64,000 nt of DNA from the NCBI RefSeq assembly GCF_000019845.1, contig NC_010581.1, forward strand, positions 2,919,501 to 2,983,500. The letters are read 5' to 3'. Position 1 is the stretch's first letter; each line of letters opens with the position of its first letter. Shown in pieces: positions 9,196 through 17,611 of this stretch. This DNA comes from Beijerinckia indica subsp. indica ATCC 9039. GTDB taxonomy: Bacteria > Pseudomonadota > Alphaproteobacteria > Rhizobiales > Beijerinckiaceae. The translations under genes and the position numbers were made by a program. Under the pieces are notes generated by a model. It saw nothing but the letters and a program-made list of their open reading frames with translations, made no database searches and had not been told where the DNA came from.

Positions 9196-9242
9196 AGATT
9201 GCACTCACAATCTATATCAGGCATAGATTGTGAGTGCAATCT
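9196..9242. promoter_or_regulatory. Double palindromic TetR operator between regulator and efflux operon
   Basis: Two 20-base arms (9196-9215 and 9223-9242) form a perfect inverted repeat around a 7-base spacer. Each arm is itself a palindrome, AGATTG-n6-CAATCT. This gives two identical operator units in the 97-base divergent promoter region between the adaptor gene (minus) and the TetR gene (plus), a typical arrangement for a TetR repressor acting on both promoters. Confidence 0.8.
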
Positions 9243-9259
9243 AATTAGCGAGGATAAAA

Positions 9260-9838
9260 ATGAGGGTCAGCCGTGCGCAGGCGGCCGAAAACCGTCAGAA
9301 GGTGATTGATGTGGCGAGCCGACTTTTCCGAGAGAGGGGCTTAGATGGAATCGGCCTCAACGATCTCATGAAGGGGGCTGGGCTAACGCAAGGGGGCTTT
9401 TATAAGCAGTTCGAGAGCAAGGAAGATTTGGTGGCGCAGGCCTGCACGCGCGCGATCCAGACAAAGCTCGAGCAATGGTCTGCTATTGCTGAGAAGGATC
9501 AGGAGCATCCCTTCGCGGCGTTGATCGGTTTCTATCTCAATCTGGAACATCGTGATGCGCTGGAGGATGGCTGCCCGCTCGTCGCGCTCGGTTCGGATGT
9601 TGGACGGCATGGATCTGAAGTGAAGGCCGCATTCGAGGCCGGCATCAGGGCGCATCTTGAGATTTTGGACCGCTATATGCCCGTGGCTGACGGCGAGAAT
9701 CCGCGTAAGAAATCCATGGCTGTGCTTGCGACGATGGTCGGTGCCCTCCTGTTGTCGCGCATCGTAAGCGATGAAACTTTGTCGAAAGACTTTCTTGATT
9801 CGGCGCAGGAAGAGATCCAGCACATCGTTACAGACTGA
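9260..9838 (+). CDS. TetR/AcrR family repressor of the divergent RND operon
   Basis: A 192-residue regulator. The N-terminal HTH reads QKVIDVASRLFRERGL followed by IGLNDLMKGAGLTQGGFYKQF, and the C-terminal domain carries DGCPLVALGSDVGRHG, typical of the AcrR-like group related to repressors of RND pumps. GAGG lies 6-9 bases before ATG 9260. The gene is divergent from the adaptor/pump/fabF operon, and the double operator lies only 18 bases from its start, so binding should shut down both directions. The inducer is unknown; a hydrophobic pump substrate is likely by family precedent. Confidence 0.9.
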   Translation: MRVSRAQAAENRQKVIDVASRLFRERGLDGIGLNDLMKGAGLTQGGFYKQFESKEDLVAQACTRAIQTKLEQWSAIAEKDQEHPFAALIGFYLNLEHRDALEDGCPLVALGSDVGRHGSEVKAAFEAGIRAHLEILDRYMPVADGENPRKKSMAVLATMVGALLLSRIVSDETLSKDFLDSAQEEIQHIVTD

Positions 9839-9959
9839 TTTTGAAGAAACGGTCCTCATCAGAAATTCGATACCGGATGCTACTCCAAGTTCGAATTTCT
9901 GTATTTCAAGTGGGGTCGCAAGCCAGGATGTAGATGCCCAAAATGTTGTTCTTTCGAGG

Positions 9960-10210
9960 CCTGGGATGAGCAACTGACAGTGCTCATCGCCGTACTCACT
10001 GTCATCTCGCCCACACATCCAGTGTTCTTGGCAGCGTTCTTTGGACCGATAGCTTACATCTTGATTGGCGAAACAGCCATGAGCGCCTTGCCTGCTCTGG
10101 TCTCTCACCCAGCGCTTCATGCGATCTTGCTTCAGGGTGAAGCCCTTCACCGCAGATCGCCCCGCTGGGATCTCCGAAGACATCTTTTCACCTGCTTCAG
10201 TTATTGAAGC
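9960..10210 (+). pseudogene. Relic of an RND pump C-terminus
   Basis: Between the TetR gene and the hydrolase gene, the plus strand encodes VLIAVLTVISPTHPVFLAAFFGPIAYILIGETA and then ALPALVSHPALHAI. This aligns, with substitutions, to the C-terminal end of the RND pump in this window (LAAVLAFIPLTHSVFWGSMAYTLIGGTAVG...LFLPALYVAWF). It has no start or ribosome site and is degenerate, so it is a decayed second RND gene whose 5' portion has been removed. Confidence 0.6.
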
Positions 10211-10225
10211 GCAAGGAGAACAACC

Positions 10226-11092
10226 ATGACATCCGACTATACCGAGACATGGGCAGACGCGGCCCAAATCGACTACATCTCGCTCTCGTCCAATCGACGT
10301 CTGCGATATCTCAGGTCCGGAACAGGTTCACCGCTTGTCCTTATGCACACACTGCGGACGCAACTCGATTACTTTCAGCGGCTGATCCCATTATTAACCG
10401 ACCGGTTCACAGTCTATGCCGTCGATCTGCCTGGCCTCGGCTGGTCTGACATCCGGCCTGGGGTCCATTACGAGGAACCTGCCATTCGTCGAGACATGGT
10501 CGAATTCATCGAAAAGCTCGCCCTGACGGATCTCACTGTCGCCGGAGAATCGATGGGTGCCACCCTCGCGCTGAGCATCGCCGCCGAGCTCGGGTCCAGA
10601 GTCAAGCGCGTCGTCGCACTCAACACATATGACTATCCGCAGGGCGTCGAAAGGGCGAACATCCTCGCGTCGGTGGTGATCAAGATGATGCGCATTCCCG
10701 GGATTGGATTGATGGTGTCTAAACTGGAGAACGAGTTGATCTTGAGCGGAATCCTCCGCGGCGGCTTCTATGATCCGAAAATGCTTCCAAAGGATTTCGT
10801 CAAAGAGCTCATCAGAAGCGGGCACAGAGCTGGATATCCAGGGGTTGAGACGGCCTACCTCCACGCTCTGAACAGCTTCATCGCTGCCCGGAAGGTCTAT
10901 GGCCGCATAAGCGCGCCAGTAACCCTCGTTTATGGTGATCACGACTGGTCCAAGCCTGCGGAGCGGGAAGCGGTAGCTCGGCTCGTGCCGGGAAGCCAAA
11001 TGCTCACGCTGGCCAGAACCGGACACTTCGCATCTCTGGAACATCCCGATCAAGTCGCGAAAATCCTGATAGGTGCGGCTGCAGAAAACTGA
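10226..11092 (+). CDS. Alpha/beta hydrolase
   Basis: A 288-residue single-domain alpha/beta hydrolase. The nucleophile elbow is G-E-S109-M-G, the acid is probably Asp238 or Asp240 (VYGDHDWS), and the catalytic His267 lies in RTGHFASLEHP. The oxyanion region before the first strand reads VLMHTLRTQLDYF, slightly unlike the common HG motif: His41 is present but is followed by Thr rather than Gly. Ribosome site AAGGAG precedes ATG 10226. There is no signal peptide, so it is cytoplasmic. The substrate is unknown; C-C hydrolases, haloperoxidase-like proteins and esterases share this fold. It is not obviously in an operon with neighbours. Confidence 0.85.
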   Translation: MTSDYTETWADAAQIDYISLSSNRRLRYLRSGTGSPLVLMHTLRTQLDYFQRLIPLLTDRFTVYAVDLPGLGWSDIRPGVHYEEPAIRRDMVEFIEKLALTDLTVAGESMGATLALSIAAELGSRVKRVVALNTYDYPQGVERANILASVVIKMMRIPGIGLMVSKLENELILSGILRGGFYDPKMLPKDFVKELIRSGHRAGYPGVETAYLHALNSFIAARKVYGRISAPVTLVYGDHDWSKPAEREAVARLVPGSQMLTLARTGHFASLEHPDQVAKILIGAAAEN

Positions 11093-11196
11093 AGTCGTCC
11101 TCTCATTTGGGCCGATCTAGACCGGATACATTGGGAACCGACTCACTTGGCTCGCGCAAATCGCGCGTTAATTGAAGCATGAGGATAGGAGAAGTC

Positions 11197-11670
11197 ATGG
11201 CGAATAATCCAACCGTAATGCGCGCTTCTTGTGAGTGCGGAACATGTGTCGTGGAAGCGAAACAGGCCCCCAGGGTTCGCCTCAATTGCCACTGTACGAT
11301 CTGTCAGGCGTTCACCGGCGACACTTATTCTGACGTAATGGTCCTTCCGGCTTCACAAGCTGTGTTGAGGAACGAAGACCAAATCTTCTATCAGAAATAC
11401 AAACGGTTCGGATTCCCACCGCCAAATCTCAGACGTGGCCGCTGCAGAAAATGCGAAAAACCATTCATCGAAACGTGGGGTTTCGGAAACTACAATATCC
11501 TATTGTTCATCAGGGTAGCTTGCATTGATCAAAAAGAAGCGCTTCCGTTGCCAGAGGGGCACTTGTTCTACGAACATCGCTTTAAAGATATAAACGATGG
11601 GATCGCTAAACACGAAGGTTATTTCGACAGCCTGCGGGCGCTAGCAAAAATGATTGTGCATGCGCTTTAG
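11197..11670 (+). CDS. GFA/CENP-V domain zinc protein
   Basis: A 157-residue protein of the glutathione-dependent formaldehyde-activating enzyme-like (GFA, CENP-V) fold. The zinc ligands are visible as C-x-C-x2-C (ASCECGTCVVEA), C-x-C-x2-C (LNCHCTICQAF) and C-x2-C (GRCRKCEKPF). ATG 11197 is favoured over 11179 because GGAGAAG lies just before it. Many family members have no proven GFA activity, so the reaction (a glutathione- or aldehyde-related step) is uncertain. It lies between the hydrolase and a decayed gene, with no visible operon structure. Confidence 0.75.
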   Translation: MANNPTVMRASCECGTCVVEAKQAPRVRLNCHCTICQAFTGDTYSDVMVLPASQAVLRNEDQIFYQKYKRFGFPPPNLRRGRCRKCEKPFIETWGFGNYNILLFIRVACIDQKEALPLPEGHLFYEHRFKDINDGIAKHEGYFDSLRALAKMIVHAL

Positions 11671-11769
11671 GAACTGAACGCCTAGCCGCTGGTGATGATT
11701 TTCTTCATGGGTGACGGGCGATCGCGTCGAGCTCGTAGTCGGTACCTGCGTTGATCTGAGCGAGGACAG

Positions 11770-12326
11770 ACGAGAGAGGATAGTAGGATGCTGCTGATCG
11801 CCGCTATGACGCCGGAGATCATGAAGATGATGATCTCTTCAGCTCTGTGGGCCATATGGCCGCGCAAATGGTCGAGGCCGGCGCAAATGGTCTCGTCATC
11901 TTCAACCGCTTCATCGAGCCGGATATCGATCTCATCCGCATGCAGCTTTCACGGGAGCTGGAACTCAGCCAGCCTTCGGAAATGCGGCTGCCGCTTTTGT
12001 GGACCGCTATCTTGTCGGGGCGCGTTCATTGCTCTCTGGCCGCATCGACTGGCGTGGAGACAGCCGACCAGATCATCAAATATCTGCTCGCGGGAGCAGA
12101 TGTCGTCATGACGACATCGGCCTTGCTGCGCCACGGTCCCGGCTATGTTCGTACCCTGCTCGACGGCCTCACTGCCTGGCTCGACGCGCGCGGCATCGAT
12201 TCACCCAACAAAATGCGCGGCGTCATGAGCTGGAGCCGAATCCGCGAAACCGGCGCCTATGAACGTGCCAATTACATTCAACTCATCGAAGCTTATAGCA
12301 GCGCTCATCTGTTGGACGGCCATTAA
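11770..12326 (+). pseudogene. Truncated dihydroorotate dehydrogenase-like gene
   Basis: The frame from GTG 11847 reads GHMAAQMVEAGANGLVIFNRF, then LRLPLLWTAILSGRVHCSLAAS-like sequence, TADQIIKYLLAGADVVMTTSALLRHGP, and a C-terminus ending before 12326. This is the C-terminal third of the FMN-dependent dihydroorotate dehydrogenase-like TIM barrel (the 'DHOD-like' proteins found outside pyrimidine operons, sometimes beside pyruvate-flavodoxin oxidoreductase). The N-terminal two thirds are missing. The sequence upstream of 11770 shows no homologous frame, so the gene is a remnant. Confidence 0.75.
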
Positions 12327-12489
12327 TCGGAGAGCGGCAATAATCCATACTCATTCTGATGCGTCGGCCGCGCCACGAGGGCTTTGCTTGACTTTATATA
12401 AAATCTATAAAATATATGTTTTAATCTGTCTCATGCGGTTTAGTTTGTCCAGTTCCGCATCGATATGAGCTCTCTCCGTCTTGATCCAA

Positions 12490-12830
12490 GGCTTTCTGAT
12501 GAATGCTCTTGTCTTTCTTCAGCGCGATTGCCACAAGATCGAGGGGAAAGTTGCGATCCGAGACGCACTGATCCGCTTCGCGAGCGTCAACAAGACTTAC
12601 ACGACACTCGCGATAGGGCCCAACGTGCTCCACTGCGATGAGGCGGCTTCCGCGCTCGATCCTGAACCACCGCTGCGATCCTGTGCCTGCTGGCAGCGAT
12701 CAATCGCGATCTCGCTATCACCATTATTCTCATCACTTACGAAATGGCCGTCATTTACGCGATGGCGCATGAAGTCGCCGTGCTCGAAGCCGGACGGGCG
12801 CGTAATTACACGCTCACATGTTTGGTGCGC
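12490..12830 (+). pseudogene. Relic of a methionine-type ABC transporter ATPase (MetN-like)
   Basis: One frame reads VLHCDEAASALDPE (Walker B and D-loop region). After a shift, another frame reads LAAINRDLAITIILITYEMAVIYAMAHEVAVLEAGRA, the H-loop region and following helices of MetN-like importer ATPases. The Walker A and signature motifs are absent or scrambled. It immediately precedes the second flavin monooxygenase gene. MetN-type transporters commonly accompany such monooxygenases in sulfur and aromatic scavenging loci, so this is the decayed uptake partner. Confidence 0.65.
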
Positions 12831-12886
12831 TCTGGTTCATGAATTCATTCATGTCATGTGTCATATCTTCGCAAGAGGGAATTGCC

Positions 12887-14230
12887 ATGAGTGCAAAACG
12901 TCAATTAACCCTCAATTTGTTCATCTATCCAGGTGGACATCATGAAGCTGCGTGGCGTCATCCAAATTCATCGCCTGATGATCTTCTCGATATTGCCTTC
13001 TATCAAGATCTCGCGAAACGCGCGGAGGAAGCGACCTTCGATTCCCTGTTCTTTGCGGATGGGCCGGTCCTCGCTGACAATATCCGCTATGCTTCGCGCT
13101 TTCGTGTCGAACCGATCACTTGGCTTGCGGCGATCGCTGGCGTTACCCGATCGATCGGTTTGATTGCGACGGCTTCGACCACTTATTTCGAACCCTATAA
13201 TCTTGCGCGCCTGTTTGCCTCGCTCGATCATCTGAGCCGGGGGCGTGCAGGCTGGAATATCGTCACGACATCGGCGGGGCAGGCGGCGCAGAATTTCGGC
13301 CTCTCCGAACATCCAGCGCATACCGAGCGTTATGAGCGCGGCAGGGAATTTGTTGAACTCATCACTAAGCTCTGGGATAGTTGGGAAGATGATGCCGTGG
13401 CGGCGGACCAGGCTTCCGGTCTCTTTGCTGATACAAGCAAGATCCATTTTGTCGATCATATCGGCCGGCATTTTCGCGTGAAGGGACCGCTCAATATCCC
13501 GCGCTCGCCGCAGGGCAGGCCTGTCTACGTCCAAGCTGGCTCATCCGAGGATGGCCGGCTTTTCGCGGCGCAATATGCGGAAGCGATCTTCACCGCACAT
13601 CAAACGATTGAGAGCGCTCGGAATTTTTATGCCGACATCAAGAAACGCGCAGCGGCTTTTGGCCGTCATCCGGATCATGTGAAGATTCTGCCCGGCATCA
13701 GTCCTTTTATCGGCAGTACGGAAGCCGAGGCGCGCCGGCTCGAAGAGGAATTTGATGCTTTGATCCAGCCGGATTATTCGCTGACGCAACTCAACCGCAT
13801 GCTCGGAATCGATCTGTCCTCTTTCGATCTCGATGGTCCCTTCCCGCGTCATCTTCTCGATCGTGATGGCGCTATCGGCGTCGCGAGCCGGTTTCAGCTC
13901 GTGGCCGATATTATCGATCGCGAGAATCCAACGATACGCCAGCTCATTCAGCGTCTTGCCGGTGGACGCGGCCATTATGTCAAGGCGGGGACGCCGGAGC
14001 AGATCGCCGACGAGATCCAACTCTGGTTCGAAAATGGCGCTGCGGATGGTTTCAATGTCATGCCTCCCTGGTTGCCCGGTGGTTTCGACGTCTTTGCGTG
14101 TGAAGTCGTGCCGCTGCTGCGCAAACGTGGGCTCTTCCGCGACCATTACGAGGGGACGACCCTGCGTGATCATTATGGATTGCCACGTCCCGAAAGCCTT
14201 TTCGCAACTCCCGTGCGCGCGAGCGCCTGA
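12887..14230 (+). CDS. LLM-class flavin-dependent monooxygenase, NtaA/SnaA/DszA family (second copy)
   Basis: A 447-residue paralogue of the enzyme at 231-1598. It carries DSLFFADGPVLADN near residue 50, GLIATASTTYFEPYNLARLFASLDH, the GRAGWNIVTTS block, NIPRSPQGRPVYVQAGSSEDGR near residue 205 and the terminal LRDHYGLPRP signature. ATG 12887 is chosen because AGAGGGA lies 8 bases before it; an in-frame ATG at 12818 falls inside the MetN relic and has no site. The aldo/keto reductase gene follows after 17 bases, so the two are probably co-transcribed. A separate flavin reductase must supply FMNH2. Substrate unknown; organosulfur or amine compounds are the usual range. Confidence 0.9.
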   Translation: MSAKRQLTLNLFIYPGGHHEAAWRHPNSSPDDLLDIAFYQDLAKRAEEATFDSLFFADGPVLADNIRYASRFRVEPITWLAAIAGVTRSIGLIATASTTYFEPYNLARLFASLDHLSRGRAGWNIVTTSAGQAAQNFGLSEHPAHTERYERGREFVELITKLWDSWEDDAVAADQASGLFADTSKIHFVDHIGRHFRVKGPLNIPRSPQGRPVYVQAGSSEDGRLFAAQYAEAIFTAHQTIESARNFYADIKKRAAAFGRHPDHVKILPGISPFIGSTEAEARRLEEEFDALIQPDYSLTQLNRMLGIDLSSFDLDGPFPRHLLDRDGAIGVASRFQLVADIIDRENPTIRQLIQRLAGGRGHYVKAGTPEQIADEIQLWFENGAADGFNVMPPWLPGGFDVFACEVVPLLRKRGLFRDHYEGTTLRDHYGLPRPESLFATPVRASA

Positions 14231-14247
14231 CTTCACTGGAGAAAATC

Positions 14248-15327
14248 ATGCCAGATTATCGCTATCTCGGCCGTAGTGGCCTGAAAGTTCCCAAACTCAG
14301 TCTCGGTACGATGATGTTTGGCGGCCAGACGGATGAAGCGACATCCTTGCGCATCATTCACAAGGCCTTTGCACAAGGCTTCAATTTTCTCGATACAGCG
14401 GATGTCTATAATGCCGGCCGCTCGGAGGAAGTCGTTGGCCAGGCGGTGCATGGTAATCGCGACCGTTATACGATCGCCACCAAATTCACCAATCCGGTCG
14501 GGACCGAAAATAGCGTCAACCAAAGCGGATCTTCGCGGAAATGGATTTTCGAGGCGGTCGAGAACAGCCTCAGACGTCTGCGGACCGATTATATCGATAT
14601 TCTCTATTTCCACCGCGCGAGTTTCGACGAGCCCTTGGGCGAGGCCGTGCGGGCTGTCGCTGATCTCATTCGCCAGGGCAAGATCCGCTATTTCGCCGTC
14701 TCGAATTTCCGCGGCTGGCGCATCGCGGAGATCGCGCATCTCGCCGACCAGCTCAATATCGACCGGCCAATCGCCAGCCAACCGCTCTATAATCTGGTCG
14801 GTCGCAACGCGGAGACGGAACAATTGCCGGCCGCGGCCTTCTACGGACTTGGCGTCGTATCCTATAGCCCGCTGGCGCGTGGTGTCTTGACCGGCAAATA
14901 TGATCCGACGGCTGCACCTTCGCCGGAGTCACGGGCCGGGCGTCAGGATCGCCGCATTCTGGAAACGGAATGGCGCCCAGAATCTTTGCTCATCGCGCAA
15001 CAGATCAAGCATTATCTCGAACAGCGCCGTATACCACCGGCGGCTTTCGCGCTGGGCTGGGTCTTGAACAATAAACTCATTACCGCTGCTATCGCCGGCC
15101 CGCGCACGGAGGAGCAATGGGATCTCTATGTCCAGGCGCTCGACTATGCCTTTACCCCAGAAGACGAAGCCCTGGTCGAGGGTCTCGTCGCGCCGGGGCA
15201 TACATCGACGCCCGGCTATAATGATCCCGGCCATCCTATAGAGGGGCGTATTCCCTTTATCGGCGAACCGCCGCAATTCGAACGCGGTGTCATCAATAGA
15301 CCCGCGAAACTCGTCGTCGCGGCGTGA
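14248..15327 (+). CDS. Aldo/keto reductase
   Basis: A 359-residue NADPH-dependent (beta/alpha)8-barrel oxidoreductase of the YajO/Kv-beta-like group. The catalytic tetrad regions are visible: DTADVYNAGRSEEVVG (Asp and Tyr), ATKFTNPVG (Lys), and DYIDILYFHRAS (His). The cofactor-binding region near residue 280 reads ITAAIAGPRTEEQWD. GGAG precedes ATG 14248. The gene lies 17 bases after the second flavin monooxygenase and ends in a good terminator, so it is the last gene of that small operon. It probably reduces an aldehyde or ketone released by the monooxygenase, or detoxifies a by-product; the pairing is inferred. Confidence 0.88.
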   Translation: MPDYRYLGRSGLKVPKLSLGTMMFGGQTDEATSLRIIHKAFAQGFNFLDTADVYNAGRSEEVVGQAVHGNRDRYTIATKFTNPVGTENSVNQSGSSRKWIFEAVENSLRRLRTDYIDILYFHRASFDEPLGEAVRAVADLIRQGKIRYFAVSNFRGWRIAEIAHLADQLNIDRPIASQPLYNLVGRNAETEQLPAAAFYGLGVVSYSPLARGVLTGKYDPTAAPSPESRAGRQDRRILETEWRPESLLIAQQIKHYLEQRRIPPAAFALGWVLNNKLITAAIAGPRTEEQWDLYVQALDYAFTPEDEALVEGLVAPGHTSTPGYNDPGHPIEGRIPFIGEPPQFERGVINRPAKLVVAA

Positions 15328-15334
15328 AGATGAG

Positions 15335-15360
15335 AGGAGGGGGATTACCCTCCTTTTTCT
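15335..15360 (+). terminator. Rho-independent terminator
   Basis: Stem AGGAGGG / CCCTCCT with a six-base loop, followed by TTTTCT, eight bases after the aldo/keto reductase stop codon. Confidence 0.85.
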
Positions 15361-15505
15361 TCGGGAACGGAGAACCTTAGATGTTTGATCCCGGGCTTTG
15401 ATGGTGCATTCTTATCCCGAGACTGGAAGGATGCGCTATGGGACAAGTTCTGCACGGGTGCGCCACCACGACGGAGGCGGTCCGTCGAGCGATACAAAAT
15501 AGTCA

Positions 15506-15770
15506 TGTCTGGACGGTGCCCGCCGATCAAGGGATTTCTTTCGGCAATGCGATCGTTGGAGATGCGGTCATGTCTCCGGCCTCTTTGCTGCGGTTATCGC
15601 TGGGCCCTGATGGTTTCCGCTGACCTTTATTCCTGATCAAGAGATCGAGCTCAGGGCTCCGACTATTTTGCAGGTTTTCAAGGCCTATCCTCGTTCGCTT
15701 CCCATCACCTCACGAGCACCCCGGATCTTTCATCTTCAGGTTTACGCTGAAGAAAAGCGTTTGCTTCCTT
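15506..15770 (-). ncRNA. Candidate bridge-RNA region of the IS1111-type element
   Basis: This non-coding end lies downstream of the transposase stop and inside the element boundary. IS110-family elements use a structured RNA from a non-coding end to choose donor and target; in IS1111 relatives that RNA comes from the 3' end. No folding could be done here, so the RNA itself is inferred from position and length. Confidence 0.4.
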
Positions 15771-16811
15771 TCAGGCTGGCATTTTCCCATAACTTGCCTC
15801 GCCGCGCATGATCGCGAAAGCGATGCGGGCAAGCTTGTTCGCAATGGCCACGGCGACAAGCTTAAAGGGCTTGGTGTCCAACAATCTATCTGCCCAGGTT
15901 CTCAGTGCATCGGTGCTGGACCGGCGATGGTAGAGAACAGCATGTGCTCCGACCACAAGCAACTTCCGTAAATATCGGTTGCCCATTTTGGAAACCCGCC
16001 CCAAACGCTCCTTTCCACCAGAGGACGCTTGCCTTGGGGTAAGGCCAAGGAACGCAGCAAACTCGCGCGGACCCGAAAAAGCCGAGACATCCTGTACGCT
16101 CGCTGCGAAAGCCGAGGCGGTGATGGGGCCTATTCCTGGAACCGTCATCAGGCGGCGAGCCATTCCATCGGACCTGGCAATGGCGAGGATCGCGCGGTCA
16201 CTTTGCCCGATCTCTTCATCAAGCTGAACCAGTTGCCGGACCAATGGCTCCAAGGCTGAGCGCACAATGGCAGGAACTATGTCGTTCTCTTCAATGATGA
16301 GGCTTGCGAGCGCACGCGCATTGTTCAGTCCCTGCGCGACGATTATGCCGATCTCGGACAGATGTCCTCTTAGGGCATTAAGGAGCTGTGTTCGTTGCCC
16401 GACCAGAAGCTCCCGCACCTTATGGTGCATAAGTGTGGCTTGGTTTTCGACGGATCGTACGGGGACGAAGCGCATGGACGGTCTCGTTACCGCTTCGCAA
16501 ATCGCCGCCGCATCAGCAGCATCATTCTTTTGACGGCGCACGTAGGCCTTTACATAGGCTGGTGGCATCAGACGGGCATCATGGCCAAGCCTGATCAGTT
16601 CCCGTGCCCAGTGATGGGCCGAGCCACATGCCTCCAAACCCACGACGCAGCGAGGCAAATCTGCAAAAAACTTCAAGACGTCCTTTCGTCGGATTGCTTT
16701 AGTTATGACGACTCGGCCCTCTGCATCGATTGCATGGACCTGAAAGACGTGTTTTGCGAGATCAAATCCAACGGTCGTAATGGTGTTGAGATCAGCGGCA
16801 ATCTTGCCCAT
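15771..16811 (-). CDS. IS110/IS1111 transposase (DEDD recombinase)
   Basis: A 346-residue transposase. The N-terminal RuvC-like DEDD domain shows GFDLAKHVFQVHAID, then GLEACGSAHHWARELIRLGH and AYVRRQKNDAADAAAI. The C-terminal Tnp20/transposase_20 domain has VPGIGPITASAFAASV, FLGLTPRQASSGGKERLGRVSKMGNRYLRKLL and the serine region. The start at 16811 is the first ATG inside the element; a longer in-frame reading begins in the flanking IS481 relic on the opposite strand and is fortuitous. No frameshift or stop is seen, so the gene could be active. Confidence 0.92.
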   Translation of the reverse strand: MGKIAADLNTITTVGFDLAKHVFQVHAIDAEGRVVITKAIRRKDVLKFFADLPRCVVGLEACGSAHHWARELIRLGHDARLMPPAYVKAYVRRQKNDAADAAAICEAVTRPSMRFVPVRSVENQATLMHHKVRELLVGQRTQLLNALRGHLSEIGIIVAQGLNNARALASLIIEENDIVPAIVRSALEPLVRQLVQLDEEIGQSDRAILAIARSDGMARRLMTVPGIGPITASAFAASVQDVSAFSGPREFAAFLGLTPRQASSGGKERLGRVSKMGNRYLRKLLVVGAHAVLYHRRSSTDALRTWADRLLDTKPFKLVAVAIANKLARIAFAIMRGEASYGKMPA

Positions 16812-16994
16812 GGGAGACTCCTTTACGGTTGTTCGGGAGTTGCCATATTGGCACACCTTCCCGGATGGTGCGGAAGCGGGCACCGTCCATCCCATCAAGA
16901 GAGCCTGAGAGCGCTCGCCAAGCGCTATGGCATCAATCAGAAGACTGTCGCCAAGTGGAAAATGCGGAAGACTGTCACCGATCTCCCAACCGGT

Positions 16995-17611
16995 TGCATG
17001 CAAGCCCTAACCTCAACGCAACCCCGCCGCTCTGATATTCTTCCAGGCCTTGTCGCGCTCATTATCGCGGCCGGCGGCTATTTCTTCTGGTACAGGCGGA
17101 TGACACAAGCTCGTGTTCAGGTAGATGTAAGCTAAGTTCATTATATATTGCGAATAAGTCGTTATGTCAGTGACAAGCGATGATGTTTGACCTCTATAAC
17201 GTGCTGGTTCCACCTTCATGATTCTCATCGTTATGACATGGCAGTTCTCTTACAGCTGGAAACTTGTCTATGACATTGCGCACAGCGAGATGGCTTCCAT
17301 GAAGGTATAACATACGGATGCAATGCGGCTGAATTTGATGTGGCTGGCATATTATATGAATCATTAAATAAGTCTACATCGTCAGACAAGCCTTATATCA
17401 CAGCTATCTAATAGAGCATATGCCTTTAGTTGGATCTGTCGTAAAGTAAAAAAGACACATAAAGCCACGAATTATTTAGTGAATAACAGCATAACAATTT
17501 TCTTTTTAATGTATTTATAAAAATAAACATAAAATTAGCTAATGTTTCTTTAGATTATACTACAGACAGTATGTCCAATCCGTTTCGCGCGATGATGAGT
17601 AGGAAGAGTTA
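16995..17611. other. Truncated membrane-helix fragment and AT-rich intergenic region
   Basis: Immediately after the IS481 relic, the plus strand encodes LPGLVALIIAAGGYFFWYRRM and stops at 17135, the tail of some single-helix membrane protein cut by the element; I cannot name it. Bases 17136-17611 are AT-rich with no gene, and probably hold the promoter of the cytochrome c peroxidase gene. Confidence 0.35.

Larger units (their letters stand above)
15506..16897 (-). mobile_element. Complete IS110 family element, IS1111 subgroup
   Basis: About 1.39 kb. Subterminal 14-base perfect inverted repeats (15510-15523 and 16876-16889, TGGACGGTGCCCGC) lie a few bases inside the ends, the hallmark of the IS1111 subgroup. 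Comparison with the uninterrupted IS481 copy at 1684 shows a clean insertion after AATAGTCA, with a shared TCA at the junction. A roughly 265-base non-coding segment follows the transposase gene at the 15.5-kb end, where IS1111-type bridge RNAs are expected. Confidence 0.88.
15376..16994 (+). mobile_element. IS481 relic split by an IS1111-type element
   Basis: Bases 15381-15505 repeat the left end and first 22 codons of the IS481 copy at 1628. Bases 16898-16994 continue the same gene exactly (ESLRALAKRYGINQKTVAKW...) before diverging after TDLPTG. The material between is the inserted IS1111-like element. Matching the two copies defines the insertion point to within three bases. Confidence 0.9.

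Noticed and set aside
9383..10267. 294-codon minus-strand open frame over the second TetR gene
   Set aside because: It is the antisense of a clear TetR protein; no recognisable domain.
15385..15636. Short open frame read through the IS481/IS1111 junction
   Set aside because: It is a chance fusion across the insertion boundary.
16812..17003. In-frame extension of the IS110 transposase giving a 410-residue protein
   Set aside because: The extra 64 codons read the IS481 relic on its opposite strand; the transposase must start inside the element boundary.
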